NCBI GenBank assembly: GCA_012963895.1
Contig: DTUW01000058.1
Coordinates: forward strand, 1-27,422
Source: Campylobacterales bacterium
GTDB taxonomy: Bacteria; Campylobacterota; Campylobacteria; Campylobacterales; Thiovulaceae
Direction of reading: 5' to 3'
DNA: 27,422 nucleotides
The notes beneath the pieces were generated by a model that saw nothing but the letters and a program-made list of their open reading frames with translations, searched no databases and was not told the DNA's origin. This document shows positions 15,176 through 23,972 of this stretch, piece after piece. Position 1 is the stretch's first letter. The number at the start of each line of letters is the position of its first letter. The position numbers were made by a program, and so were the translations under genes.

Positions 15176-15733
15176 TTACTTTACTTCATTGTATGCTATC
15201 TCAATAGCTTTCATGTTTGCATCGATAATTTTTTGAGGGAATTTGCTTAAAACTTCTTTCATCTTTTCCTGGAAAAAGTCGAGTTCATACATTCCAGACA
15301 CTTTCATCAAAGCTCCAAGCATAGGGGTATTTGGAATAGGTCGCCCTATCGTGTCAAGCGATATTTGGATACAATCGACAACATAAACATCTTTCCCCTC
15401 TAACTCTGGTTGAGACTTGATGAGTTCATCTTTTGATAGATGAGTGGTGATAATATACTTAGTCGTCTCTTTCTCATTTAGGGTGATATTGTCGGTATAT
15501 ACCAAAGCCGGATCGATTACCAAAACATAATCTGGCTTCATAAATTTCTCGTGGTTGATAATCACCTCATCGCTAACTCGATTGTAAGCAGTCATTGCTG
15601 CCCCTCTTTTAGCTGAACCGTAGAAAGCGAAAGCCTGAACATATTTACCAGTTGTAGCAATTACATCAGCAAGTCCCTTAGCTCCTGTAACTGCACCCTG
15701 TCCCGCTCGGCTGTGCCAACGAATTTCTAACAT
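15176..15733 (-). CDS. porG: Pyruvate:ferredoxin oxidoreductase, gamma subunit
   Basis: Of 185 residues. LEIRWHSRAGQGAVTGAKGL at the N-terminus and FAFYGSAKRGAAMTAYNRVS identify the gamma subunit of 2-oxoacid:ferredoxin oxidoreductases. Others are IDPALV, VVDCIQISLDTIGRPIPNTPMLGAL. First gene of the por operon. A strong AAAGGGG lies before the ATG, and two inverted repeats lie in the 175-base upstream gap. Gene order G-D-A-B is the usual one in Campylobacterota, as far as I recall. The pyruvate specificity is by similarity; 2-oxoglutarate or 2-oxoisovalerate enzymes share the fold. Confidence 0.94.
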   Translation of the reverse strand: MLEIRWHSRAGQGAVTGAKGLADVIATTGKYVQAFAFYGSAKRGAAMTAYNRVSDEVIINHEKFMKPDYVLVIDPALVYTDNITLNEKETTKYIITTHLSKDELIKSQPELEGKDVYVVDCIQISLDTIGRPIPNTPMLGALMKVSGMYELDFFQEKMKEVLSKFPQKIIDANMKAIEIAYNEVK

Positions 15734-15753
15734 AAGAAACCCCTTTAATTGTC

Positions 15754-15786
15754 CGATATTGTGGATATCGAAACTTTTTGAAGTTT
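15754..15786. promoter_or_regulatory. Two adjacent inverted repeats upstream of porG, operator candidate
   Basis: CGATAT-TGTGG-ATATCG (15754-15770) is directly followed by AAACTT-TTTG-AAGTTT (15771-15786); both have perfect six-base arms. They lie 21-53 bases upstream of the porG start codon, next to the AT-rich TATA-like sequence at 15784-15796 that would be the -10 region on the minus strand. Such a position suits an operator for the por operon or 5'-leader hairpins. The regulator is unknown. Confidence 0.35.
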
Positions 15787-15908
15787 ATATTATCTAAAAA
15801 GTAGGAAATATAGTATTCAAAATAGTTATATTGGATTTTGACATGTTGATATTGTGAAATATAGATATAGATATTTGTTACTATTTCAAAAAAGAGAGGC
15901 TCAATAAG

Positions 15909-16397
15909 TTGGATATTAGACTCTTTTTTATCTCTGTTGGATATAGCGGTTTTTCTCCAAAAGCCCCTGGAACTGTTGGAACTCTTGTGGCTCTTCCAAT
16001 AGGGGTTGCAATTTTGACAATACTACCCCCCTCCTCTCTTTTTCTAATCACTATTCTAATTTCGATTTTCGCAGTCAAGGCGATAGATTCCTATGAAGCT
16101 GAAACTGGAACACACGACGAAAAATATATAGTGATAGATGAACTCGCCGGAATGTGGTTAGCCCTTTCATTCTCTCCGGGGACAGAAGTGGATATTGCTA
16201 ATCTCTCTTTGGAAAGTCCTATACTATGGCAGATAGTCCTATCTTTTCTTCTATTTCGCCTCTTTGATATTTGGAAACCTTCTATTATTGGAGAGATAGA
16301 TAAAAAGGTAGGCGGAGGTTGGGGAGTGATGGGAGATGATTTGGTAGCCGGTTTAGTGGCTGGGATTTTGAGTAGTTTTGTAGGGTATATACTATGA
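15909..16397 (+). CDS. pgpA: Phosphatidylglycerophosphatase A
   Basis: Inner-membrane enzyme that dephosphorylates phosphatidylglycerol phosphate in phospholipid synthesis. Of 162 residues with about four hydrophobic segments. Family motifs are GYSGFSPKAPGTVGTLVALP (11-30), IVIDELAGMW (74-83), FRLFDIWKP (116-124) and GGGWGVMGDDLVAG (135-148), with the metal-binding Asp residues. The start is TTG, supported by GAGAGG nine bases upstream; no ATG or GTG gives the conserved N-terminus. The stop overlaps murG by four bases (ATGA). Confidence 0.92.
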   Translation: MDIRLFFISVGYSGFSPKAPGTVGTLVALPIGVAILTILPPSSLFLITILISIFAVKAIDSYEAETGTHDEKYIVIDELAGMWLALSFSPGTEVDIANLSLESPILWQIVLSFLLFRLFDIWKPSIIGEIDKKVGGGWGVMGDDLVAGLVAGILSSFVGYIL

Positions 16398-17416
16398 TGT
16401 ATGCTATCACAGGAGGAGGAACAGGCGGACACCTAACTATTGCGAGAGCCTTGAAAAATGAGATAGTTTCACGAGGTGGAAAGGTTGTATTTATAGGCTC
16501 TACCAATGGTCAAGATAGAGAGTGGTTCGAAAATGATTCTGACTTTATAGAGAAAATATTCCTCCCAAGCTATGGAGTAACCAATCAGAAAGGTTGGAAA
16601 AAAGTCCAGTCTGTTGCAAATATTCTAAAATTGGCTTTCTCTCTAAATCCTCTATTTGAGAAATATAGATTTCAAGGTGTTATTAGTGTCGGGGGATACT
16701 CTTCTGCTCCTGCCTCTATCTTTTCTATTTTCAAAAGAATTCCTTTATATATCCACGAACAGAATGCATCAATTGGCAAATTCAATAGAGTGATGAGGTT
16801 TTTTGCAAAGGAGTTTTTTAGCTCCTATTTGGAAAGTTCCAAAGTTCGAGATTACCCAATTCCAAATATCTTTTTTGAAACTCGGAGAGTAAGGAAAAAA
16901 ATAGAAAAGGTGATATTTCTTGGGGGGTCGCAAGGGGCAAAGTTTATCAATGATTTTGCAATTAGGGTAGCTCCTGAACTCCATAAGAGAGGAATAGAGA
17001 TTATTCACCAAACTGGAAAAGGAGATTTTGAGAGAATGAAGACCGCCTATTCCAAAATAGAGATTGAAGCCCACCTCATCGACTTTCACCCAAAACTATC
17101 GCAATATATAGCCCAATCCGATTTGGCTATTAGTCGTTCTGGTGCTTCAACTCTCTGGGAGCTTAGTGCAAATGGATTACCTGCTCTATTTATTCCTTAC
17201 CCTTTTGCGAATAATCATCAGTGGTTTAATGCGAAATTTATCCACGATAAAGGCTTAGGGTGGGTCTATTCACAAAATGAGATAAGACCAGACCACCTTT
17301 TTCAGATTTTAGATGAAGATTTGGAAGAGAAAAGCAGAAAACTTATGGAGATAATAAAGCCAGATGGAGCTAAAAAGATAGTAGATATTATTGTTTCTCA
17401 AACCGCACCATCTTAA
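16394..17416 (+). CDS. murG: UDP-GlcNAc:undecaprenyl-pyrophosphoryl-MurNAc-pentapeptide GlcNAc transferase
   Basis: GT28 glycosyltransferase that makes lipid II at the inner face of the inner membrane. Of 340 residues. The N-terminal glycine-rich motif TGGGTGGHL (6-14), GVISVGGYSSAPA (second conserved glycine region), YIHEQNASIGKFNR, FLGGSQGAKFIN (third G-loop) and the donor-binding SRSGASTLWELSANGLPALF with PYPFANNHQWFNA are present. Two consecutive ATG codons occur; the first overlaps pgpA by four bases. The 3' end overlaps the converging methyltransferase gene by 29 bases. It stands outside a dcw cluster. Confidence 0.97.
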   Translation: MMYAITGGGTGGHLTIARALKNEIVSRGGKVVFIGSTNGQDREWFENDSDFIEKIFLPSYGVTNQKGWKKVQSVANILKLAFSLNPLFEKYRFQGVISVGGYSSAPASIFSIFKRIPLYIHEQNASIGKFNRVMRFFAKEFFSSYLESSKVRDYPIPNIFFETRRVRKKIEKVIFLGGSQGAKFINDFAIRVAPELHKRGIEIIHQTGKGDFERMKTAYSKIEIEAHLIDFHPKLSQYIAQSDLAISRSGASTLWELSANGLPALFIPYPFANNHQWFNAKFIHDKGLGWVYSQNEIRPDHLFQILDEDLEEKSRKLMEIIKPDGAKKIVDIIVSQTAPS

Positions 17417-18377
17417 ATCTTTCCCCCATAAAAGCGGGGTCAATAAGTATTTTCACTCTATTTAGTTCAGATAGATAGACCTTTTCGCTCACTTTGGAGT
17501 GGAGCAGTTCCAAAAGTTCTACTAGTCCAAAATCTACTAATGCTCTCATCTGAGTTTTATATTCAACCATTTCAATTCCCGCCCTTCTAAATTCATCTTC
17601 TAAAAATTGGAAATCGACATCATAGGTAATGTCAGACTTTTTGAAAAGTGATGCAATATCTAATCCCTCCTCAAACAGGGGATAAACTTTGTGTTTATAA
17701 TAGATACGAATTGAGAAATCTAATCTAGGCTCTTTGTCTCCATAGTCGAATGTGATAAATTGGAACTTTTTCGAACTCTCCGCCATCTCTTTTGCAAACT
17801 GATAGTAACCTGTCGCTATCTCTCCCCTCTCTTTTCCATATCTCTTAGCCACCTCATCTATATAGCTATCCCTCTTTACAAATTCTATATTGTGATTTGA
17901 TACGACCGCAATTTTTCCTTTGTAATACAACTCACAAGGGAAAGCATCGAAAAGCTCATTAGCTATAAAAATTGTCTCTTCTGATTGGAATTGTGAAAGG
18001 GACGAGAGGATACCAATTTGGATAGTATCTCCAAAAGCGGTTTTGAAATAGTTTTTCTGTTCCTCTTGCAACCTCTCAAATCTCTCAATAACTACAAACG
18101 AAAGGGTTTCAAGTAGTTCAGGTTTTAGGGTGTAAATAAATTGAATTACATCTGAAATCAGATAGCCCTTATGAGCGCCTATTTCGCATATGGTTACATG
18201 TTCGGAAAATTTACCCTTTTCGATGAGGTTGATAATCTCTTTTGCGATTGAACCACCAAAAAATTGGCTACTACTTACAGCGGTATAGAAATCGCCCTCT
18301 TTTCCAATTTCTCTATATTTTGCATAGTAGCCGTCATTACCATATAGCCATTCGTTCATATATGAACTAAAATTCAT
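17388..18377 (-). CDS. SAM-dependent methyltransferase, MidA/NDUFAF7 (COG1565) family
   Basis: Of 329 residues. Motifs are FYTAVSSSQFFGGSIAKEI at the N-terminus, TICEIGAHKGYLISDVI (SAM-binding motif I with Glu-Ile-Gly-Ala), LSFVVIERFERL (motif II), and FIANELFDAFPCELY, the family's hallmark NELFDAFP sequence. Eukaryotic NDUFAF7 and MidA methylate an arginine of a complex I subunit; the bacterial substrate is not established. Its ATG lies within the end of ubiX (11-base overlap), so it is co-translated. Its tail overlaps murG by 29 bases on the opposite strand. Confidence 0.88.
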   Translation of the reverse strand: MNFSSYMNEWLYGNDGYYAKYREIGKEGDFYTAVSSSQFFGGSIAKEIINLIEKGKFSEHVTICEIGAHKGYLISDVIQFIYTLKPELLETLSFVVIERFERLQEEQKNYFKTAFGDTIQIGILSSLSQFQSEETIFIANELFDAFPCELYYKGKIAVVSNHNIEFVKRDSYIDEVAKRYGKERGEIATGYYQFAKEMAESSKKFQFITFDYGDKEPRLDFSIRIYYKHKVYPLFEEGLDIASLFKKSDITYDVDFQFLEDEFRRAGIEMVEYKTQMRALVDFGLVELLELLHSKVSEKVYLSELNRVKILIDPAFMGERFKMVRFEKQ

Positions 18378-18897
18378 CTTCTCTCCATCTCTGATATAGT
18401 GAGTTCTCTATCCCTAATATATCGAACCATTTACCAATTAGGAAATTTTCCATCTCTTCTAAGTTGTGAATATTGGAATAGTAACCAAGAACAGGAGGGG
18501 CAATTACAACCCCTATTTTTGAGAGTTTTAGCATGTTCTCTAAATGGATAGGGGAGAAGGGCATTTCACGAGGGGCTAAAACCAACTTTTTCTGCTCCTT
18601 TATCATTACAGAGGCGGAACGAGTAACAAGGTTATCAGCAATTCCAACAGCTATTTTTGCTAATGTATTCATAGAGCAGGGAACAACAATCATCGCATCA
18701 GCTCCAAACGAACCAGAAGAGATAGGAGCATCTAATTGGTCGTTTTGAAAAATATATAAATCATTCTCCTTCTCTCCTACAAGAGAACCCCAATCGCTGG
18801 AAATGATATATTTTTCAACCTCTTTTGGGAGAAGTTCCACAAACTTAGAAGCCAATCGATGACCACTCGCCCCTGTAATAGCTACTATTAGTTTCAA
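18367..18897 (-). CDS. ubiX: Flavin prenyltransferase, UbiX family
   Basis: Makes prenylated FMN, the cofactor of UbiD-type decarboxylases, from FMN and dimethylallyl phosphate. From TTG 18897 the protein has about 176 residues and opens with KLIVAITGASG, the family N-terminus. AAGGA lies seven bases upstream of that TTG. A longer open frame to 18969 adds a basic leader that does not resemble the family and is probably untranslated. Other motifs are GSFGADAMIVVPCSMNTLAK, IADNLVTRSASVMIKEQKKL, APREMPFSPIHLENMLKLS and APPVLGYYSN. A ubiD partner is not in the window; a role in menaquinone synthesis is likely. Confidence 0.92.
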   Translation of the reverse strand: MKLIVAITGASGHRLASKFVELLPKEVEKYIISSDWGSLVGEKENDLYIFQNDQLDAPISSGSFGADAMIVVPCSMNTLAKIAVGIADNLVTRSASVMIKEQKKLVLAPREMPFSPIHLENMLKLSKIGVVIAPPVLGYYSNIHNLEEMENFLIGKWFDILGIENSLYQRWREDEF

Positions 18898-18904
18898 ACT
18901 TCTA

Positions 18905-18909
18905 TCCTT
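18905..18909 (-). promoter_or_regulatory. Ribosome binding site that fixes the ubiX TTG start
   Basis: AAGGA on the minus strand, seven bases before TTG 18897, supports a start there instead of the ATG at 18969, which lies 72 bases upstream and would add a non-homologous leader. Confidence 0.6.
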
Positions 18910-19034
18910 CTTAGTTTTTTCAATTATAAAATATTGTAATATTTTTCTTATATGAAAATTTATTTTCAATTTTCAAAAATGTCGGATTTATGGTGGTAAT
19001 TGGAATTTAAATATAAATTTAACTACTATTTTGA

Positions 19035-19040
19035 TAAGAT
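19035..19040 (+). promoter_or_regulatory. Possible -10 element of the molybdoenzyme operon
   Basis: TAAGAT in the divergent gap between ubiX and the iron-sulfur subunit gene, 34 bases before the ATG, preceded by AT-rich sequence. It matches four of six consensus positions, so this is a weak call. No operator is evident. Confidence 0.3.
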
Positions 19041-19074
19041 GAACCACATCTAAAACCAAACAGAAAGGTCCTAC

Positions 19075-19707
19075 ATGAAATTAGGTTTTTTAGTGGATCT
19101 AAATCTCTGTATGGGGTGTAAGGGGTGCGAAATTGCCTGTAAGGTAGAAAATGAAGTTCCCCTAAGCTCTTGGAGACTTAGAGTCAAATATGTAGATATT
19201 GGAACTTTTCCAGAGACAAAACGGACATTTACTCCGTTGAGATGTAATCACTGCGAAGATGCTCCGTGTGAGAGAATTTGTCCAGTTTCTGCTCTTCACT
19301 ACATGGATAATGGAATTGTAAATATAGATAAAGAGAGATGTATAGGTTGTGCTGGTTGTGTAATGGCTTGTCCATATGGAGCTATCTATATCGACCCTGA
19401 AACAAATACAGCAGACAAATGTACCTATTGCGCCCATAGGGTATCTTCTGGATTGATGCCGGCTTGTGTCGTGGCTTGTCCAGTAGAGGCAAACATCTTT
19501 GGAGATATAGAAGACCCTACAAGTGCAATTAGTAAATATATTATGGAACACGATGTAAAAGTTAGAAAACCTGAAAAAGGAACTCACCCTAAACACTACT
19601 ATGCTGGTGGTGGAGATGTAAATCTCAATCCATTAGCTTCTGTAAGAGAAGAGGGACATCAGCTATTTAACAATATCACTCATCTCGAACATATTGGAGG
19701 ACACTAA
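19075..19707 (+). CDS. Four-cluster iron-sulfur electron transfer subunit (PsrB/NrfC/TtrB-like)
   Basis: Of 210 residues with sixteen ligand cysteines for four 4Fe-4S clusters: Cys12, 15, 18, 22; Cys57, 60, 65, 69; Cys89, 92, 95, 99; Cys116, 119, 131, 135. It lacks its own Tat signal, so it would be co-exported with the Tat-bearing catalytic subunit. It relays electrons between the molybdenum subunit and the NrfD-like membrane subunit. It is the first gene of the operon; AAAGG precedes the ATG. The C-terminal 50 residues have no cysteines and many His and Gly residues. Family membership is secure, but substrate cannot be told from this subunit. Confidence 0.92.
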   Translation: MKLGFLVDLNLCMGCKGCEIACKVENEVPLSSWRLRVKYVDIGTFPETKRTFTPLRCNHCEDAPCERICPVSALHYMDNGIVNIDKERCIGCAGCVMACPYGAIYIDPETNTADKCTYCAHRVSSGLMPACVVACPVEANIFGDIEDPTSAISKYIMEHDVKVRKPEKGTHPKHYYAGGGDVNLNPLASVREEGHQLFNNITHLEHIGGH

Positions 19708-19708
19708 G

Positions 19709-20608
19709 ATGGTTGAACACACTATACCGGCAACAAATGCCGTTGTAACCCTAGATGTTGCTTTACCGGGTATCGTCTGGGGTTGGATGATTACTATGAA
19801 CATGTGGGCGAAATCGATAGGAACGGGAGTTCTGTTTTTGGGATACTATTTATCTAAAAGATATTCAGAGGATTTCGCAAAATTGAAACTCGGAACTATT
19901 GTCATATCTCTAATATTTATCCACCTGTTCCTACTATTCACAGTTCTAGACCTCCATCAAATGTTTAGATTTTGGCACATATTTGCATATCCTCACTGGA
20001 CATCAGCTATAACAGTTGGAGCTTGGATAGTTTCTGTATTAGTTGGTGTTCTCTTTGTGATGGCTTGGGCAAAACTTACTAATAAAGATGAACTATTCAA
20101 CAAACTATTTGTAATAGCTATCATCTTAGCTATCCCTGTTACCCTCTATACCGCAGGTATTATGTCAGAGGCAACAGCAAGAGAACTATGGCAGATGCCG
20201 ACCGAAATGGTTCAAATGATGTTAGCAGCGACTTTAACAGGTTCAGCAACTCTATTGCTATTGGGACACGGCAAACTATCAGATGATGCTAAACGAGATT
20301 TGGCGGTAATCTTGGGGTTGAGTGCATTTAGTGCATTCCTTCTATATATGGGTGAATATATCTTCGGAAATATGAAAGCAGAAGAGTTACAAGCTACATT
20401 GGCATATATTCAAAGTGGCGGAGAGTATGCCTCTATGTTCTGGCTTGGACAATCGATAGCCTATATTGTTCCAGTGGTATTAGTTCTATTGAGTATCAAT
20501 AGTAAATCTTATGGAATTCTGCCTCTCGCTTCTGTATCAGCTATCGCTGGATTGTGGATAGTCAAACATGTTTGGCTCATTATTCCACAACTGATTCCTA
20601 TGAGTTAA
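19709..20608 (+). CDS. NrfD/PsrC-family quinone-interacting membrane subunit
   Basis: Polytopic inner-membrane protein of about 299 residues with roughly eight hydrophobic helices and no haem-type His pattern, as in NrfD/PsrC. WGWMITMNMWAKSIGTGVLF is the typical first helix, and TAGIMSEATARELWQMP is a polar loop between helices. It exchanges electrons between the quinone pool and the iron-sulfur subunit. I start it at ATG 19709, just behind GGAGGA and one base after the previous stop; an in-frame TTG at 19694 is poorer. It is the second gene of the three-gene operon. Confidence 0.9.
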   Translation: MVEHTIPATNAVVTLDVALPGIVWGWMITMNMWAKSIGTGVLFLGYYLSKRYSEDFAKLKLGTIVISLIFIHLFLLFTVLDLHQMFRFWHIFAYPHWTSAITVGAWIVSVLVGVLFVMAWAKLTNKDELFNKLFVIAIILAIPVTLYTAGIMSEATARELWQMPTEMVQMMLAATLTGSATLLLLGHGKLSDDAKRDLAVILGLSAFSAFLLYMGEYIFGNMKAEELQATLAYIQSGGEYASMFWLGQSIAYIVPVVLVLLSINSKSYGILPLASVSAIAGLWIVKHVWLIIPQLIPMS

Positions 20609-20621
20609 AGGAGAGAAATAG

Positions 20622-23600
20622 ATGTTTTTTGAAAGTAGAAGAAACTTTTTAAAAGGTTCAGCACTCGCTATCGGTGGTGCAACCCTTGCAAAGGGGGTAT
20701 TTAGCGGTATTTCTCCGGAAGCTGAGGCTTCCGAAGGATTTTCAACAACTCCTGATAATTTGGAGTTCTACCCACCAGTTGAAGAATGGGACGACTTCAA
20801 AGAGTTAGATGGAGACGATTGGAAACGGGGTGGTATTGAACGACACGGAATTCAAAGCCCTGATAATCCAGACGGGATAAAAGTAAATAACTTTATGATA
20901 GTTCCTACCGCCTGTTCAAACTGTGAGGCTTCTTGTGGTTTGACAGCTTGGGTTGATAAAGATACTTTAACTGTTAAAAAGTATATGGGTAACCCACTTC
21001 ATGCAGGTTCAAGAGGTAGAAACTGTGCAAAAGGGTATGCTGCCCAATCTCAAATGTATGACCCGGATAGAATTCCATTCCCTCTAAAAAGAGCAGACGG
21101 TGCTAAGAGGGGAGAAGGTAAATGGGTTCGAACCACTTGGGACGAGGCGATGAAAGCTATCGGTAAGAAAATGCAAGATACTTTCAAAGTTGGAGATGAG
21201 CTATCTAAAAAGACTGTTATGTTCCATGTTGGACGACCTAACGAGAATGGATTTACCGGGAAAGTTTGGCATACATTTGGAAGCGATGCATTCAACTCTC
21301 ATACTAATATCTGTTCATCAGGTGGTCGAACCGCTACTATCCAATGGGCTAATGACGATAGAACAAGTCCAGACTGGGCAAATGCTAAATTGATATTCCT
21401 CAACTCTTCTCATGCCGCTGATGCTGGACACTATTTCCAACAATCGGCAGGATTTATTGCTGATGCGAGAAGAAAAGGGGCTAAACTTGTAGTAATGGAC
21501 CCAAGACTATCCAACTCAGCTGGTATTGCAGATTTGTGGTTAGCTCCTTGGCCTGGAACTGAAACCGTTGTATATCTCTATCTTGCTAATAGAATTCTTC
21601 AAGAAGATAAAGTAAATCATGCATTTGTAAAAAGTTGGGTGAATTGGGATAGATTGATGGATAACCAAGACTATCTCAATTTCATGTTGAAAAAGGGATA
21701 TATCTCCAAACTACCAAAAGATAACTCATATGAATCATTTATCGAACTTCTAAAAGACCTCTATTCTCCATACACATTAGAATATGCAGTAGAGGAAACA
21801 AAAATCCCAGCCTACAAGTTGGAAAAACTATATGAAATCTTTATATGGGCTGGTGATGCTATCTCCTCATACTTCTGGCGAGCTTCTGCTGCTGGAAATA
21901 GAGGCGGTTGGATGACAGGACGAGCTGGTTATCTTCCAATAGTTCTACGAGGTGCTATCGGAACAGAAGGGGGAACATTTTTCCACCATTGGCATGTTAT
22001 CTCTGTTGCTGGTAAAGGTGGAAAAGCGACAGTTGGAGAAGGTAAAGTTCCAAAAGTTGATGTATGGAATGAATTGACTTGGCCTCCTGAATGGCCTCTA
22101 TCAACTTATGAGATGAGTTTCCTACTACCTCATCTACTTACAGATAGAGAGTGGCAAGAGAAATGGATTAAGCGAGGTCTAAAAGTTCCTCAAAAATTGG
22201 CGGTCTGGATTCCAAGAATGTATAACCCTGTTTGGATAAATCCAGATGGTTTCAGATGGATAGATGTTCTCAAAGATGAGAGCAAAATGGAATTGACTTT
22301 CAACCTTTCTCCAACTTGGTCAGAAACTAACTGGTATGTAGATTACATTCTACCTGTTGGATTAGCTGGTGAAAGACACGACCAACATTCAGAAGCTACA
22401 ATGCCAGGACGATGGACATCATTTAGACAACCAGTCCTAAGAGTAGCACTAGAAAAGAGTGGTTGGAAACCGAAAGACCCAAGCCGAGCAACTCTCGAAG
22501 CCCATATTAAAGCTGGTCTAGGTGAGATTTGGGAAGAAAATGAGTTCTGGATAAATCTTGCATTCCACTATGTTGACCCTGATGGTAGCTTAGGTATTAG
22601 AAAACATTGGGAATCTAAAAAGCGACCGGGTAACCCTGTAACTATTGCAGAGTGGTATGATGCAGCATTTAGCCATCTTCCAAAATTGGTAAAAACTGCA
22701 AAATCTCACCCTAAATATGCAAAATCTGAATTCCCAGTATATGAGTATATGAGAGACCATGGAACTTGGTTAGAAGAGGACAAAATCTACCATGCTCAAA
22801 AACGGGAGTTGAAGGTAGAAAAATATGAGGTTTATGATGCTTCTACCGATACCTATGAAACTCTTGAATGTTATGTCTCTCACGGACACAAATACCCTAA
22901 AAAGTATGTTACAAAAGACAAATATGGGGTTCTCACTTATGAACACGACGGAGAGAAGAAGACTATCGGTATAGAGGTTGATGGAAAACTTAGAGAAGGT
23001 TTCGCAACTCTTAATAAAAAATTGAACTTCTTCAATGAGTGGATTGTTGATTGGAAATGGCCAGAGTATGCTATTCCTGTCTATCCTCGAACTGAAAAAG
23101 AGAAAGATGAGATGGTGCATGTCGTCTCACATGTCAATCACCGATATATGAAAGAGGAGAATGCATTTGCTCTAAATACAGTTTTCCGATTGCCTTACAA
23201 TATCCATACTCGCTCAGTCAATTCTAAGCATTTGATGGAGATTTCTCAAAACCACGACCCAGTTTGGATTTCAACAGAAGATGCAAAACGACTTGGTTTC
23301 AAACGGGGTGATGCGGTAAAAGTTCGAATTGTGGATACTGTTTCAGGGCTTGAAAGTGGTTACTTTATCGCTATGGCTGTTCCAACTGAGGGAGTATTAC
23401 CAGGAACTCTTGCCTGTTCTCACCATGGTGGGCGATGGAGAGTAGTAAATTCGGTAGAGATAAAAAATGGTTCAGATGTTGGAGAGTTCCAACCAAAAGG
23501 CTTCAAAGGGGAACTTGGAGTTATGGGCATTGGTGCTCCAATTGCTGAAATCGAGATGGTCGATGAAGATGGCAAAGTTGGGAAACTCCGATATAAAGAA

Positions 23601-23957
23601 GGTATCAAACCTCGAAAGCCTTGGCAGTTTGCTGAATACAATAAAGACCTCGATAATATCTGGTGGGACGGACTTTCAGGAGCTTGGCAAAATGCTGTTG
23701 CTGCACCTCACCCAGACCCTATTTCAGGTATGCACTGCTGGCACCAAAAGGTTCTAATTGAGAAACCTAGTAGAGGTGAGAAGATTGGTGATGTTTATGT
23801 AAATTATGATAACAACTTTAAAGTTTATCAAGCTTGGAGAGATAAGCTAACTCGACCTCTCAACTCTTCTGACAAACTTAGAAGACCTGTCCATATTAAG
23901 AGACCTTGGGTTCCTCTCTCTCATAAAGCCTATGAAGTGGAGATAAAAGAGGTATAG
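20622..23957 (+). CDS. Tat-exported molybdopterin oxidoreductase catalytic subunit (Psr/Phs/Ttr-like)
   Basis: Of 1111 residues. The Tat signal SRRNFLKG (Arg6-Arg7) with a hydrophobic stretch ends near residue 37. The N-terminal 4Fe-4S motif is Cys98-x2-Cys101-x3-Cys105-x29-Cys135. NSHTNICSSGGR places Cys231 as the likely molybdenum ligand. VVMDPRLSNSAGIADLWLAP, PTWSETNWYVDYILP and DQHSEATMP are molybdopterin-binding regions. The C-terminal domain (about 825-1040) contains ACSHHGGRW. The protein is larger than typical PsrA or PhsA (about 750-800) and nearer TtrA or archaeal SreA size. The substrate is probably polysulfide, sulfur, thiosulfate or tetrathionate, but this is not decided by the sequence. 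The operon order B-C-A is unusual for Psr. AGGAGA precedes the ATG. Confidence 0.88.
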   Translation: MFFESRRNFLKGSALAIGGATLAKGVFSGISPEAEASEGFSTTPDNLEFYPPVEEWDDFKELDGDDWKRGGIERHGIQSPDNPDGIKVNNFMIVPTACSNCEASCGLTAWVDKDTLTVKKYMGNPLHAGSRGRNCAKGYAAQSQMYDPDRIPFPLKRADGAKRGEGKWVRTTWDEAMKAIGKKMQDTFKVGDELSKKTVMFHVGRPNENGFTGKVWHTFGSDAFNSHTNICSSGGRTATIQWANDDRTSPDWANAKLIFLNSSHAADAGHYFQQSAGFIADARRKGAKLVVMDPRLSNSAGIADLWLAPWPGTETVVYLYLANRILQEDKVNHAFVKSWVNWDRLMDNQDYLNFMLKKGYISKLPKDNSYESFIELLKDLYSPYTLEYAVEETKIPAYKLEKLYEIFIWAGDAISSYFWRASAAGNRGGWMTGRAGYLPIVLRGAIGTEGGTFFHHWHVISVAGKGGKATVGEGKVPKVDVWNELTWPPEWPLSTYEMSFLLPHLLTDREWQEKWIKRGLKVPQKLAVWIPRMYNPVWINPDGFRWIDVLKDESKMELTFNLSPTWSETNWYVDYILPVGLAGERHDQHSEATMPGRWTSFRQPVLRVALEKSGWKPKDPSRATLEAHIKAGLGEIWEENEFWINLAFHYVDPDGSLGIRKHWESKKRPGNPVTIAEWYDAAFSHLPKLVKTAKSHPKYAKSEFPVYEYMRDHGTWLEEDKIYHAQKRELKVEKYEVYDASTDTYETLECYVSHGHKYPKKYVTKDKYGVLTYEHDGEKKTIGIEVDGKLREGFATLNKKLNFFNEWIVDWKWPEYAIPVYPRTEKEKDEMVHVVSHVNHRYMKEENAFALNTVFRLPYNIHTRSVNSKHLMEISQNHDPVWISTEDAKRLGFKRGDAVKVRIVDTVSGLESGYFIAMAVPTEGVLPGTLACSHHGGRWRVVNSVEIKNGSDVGEFQPKGFKGELGVMGIGAPIAEIEMVDEDGKVGKLRYKEGIKPRKPWQFAEYNKDLDNIWWDGLSGAWQNAVAAPHPDPISGMHCWHQKVLIEKPSRGEKIGDVYVNYDNNFKVYQAWRDKLTRPLNSSDKLRRPVHIKRPWVPLSHKAYEVEIKEV

Positions 23958-23972
23958 AATACCTCCTCTCCC

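Noticed and set aside
18898..18969. N-terminal 24-residue extension of ubiX from ATG 18969
   Set aside because: It is not part of the family, and a good ribosome binding site precedes the TTG that gives the standard N-terminus.
18230..22126. Stretch of 3.9 kb without the word, as a sign of recent transfer of the molybdoenzyme operon
   Set aside because: One copy lies in the operon at 22127, and a gap of this size is not very unlikely at about one copy per kilobase with nearly thirty gaps; codon use is not visibly different from the neighbours.
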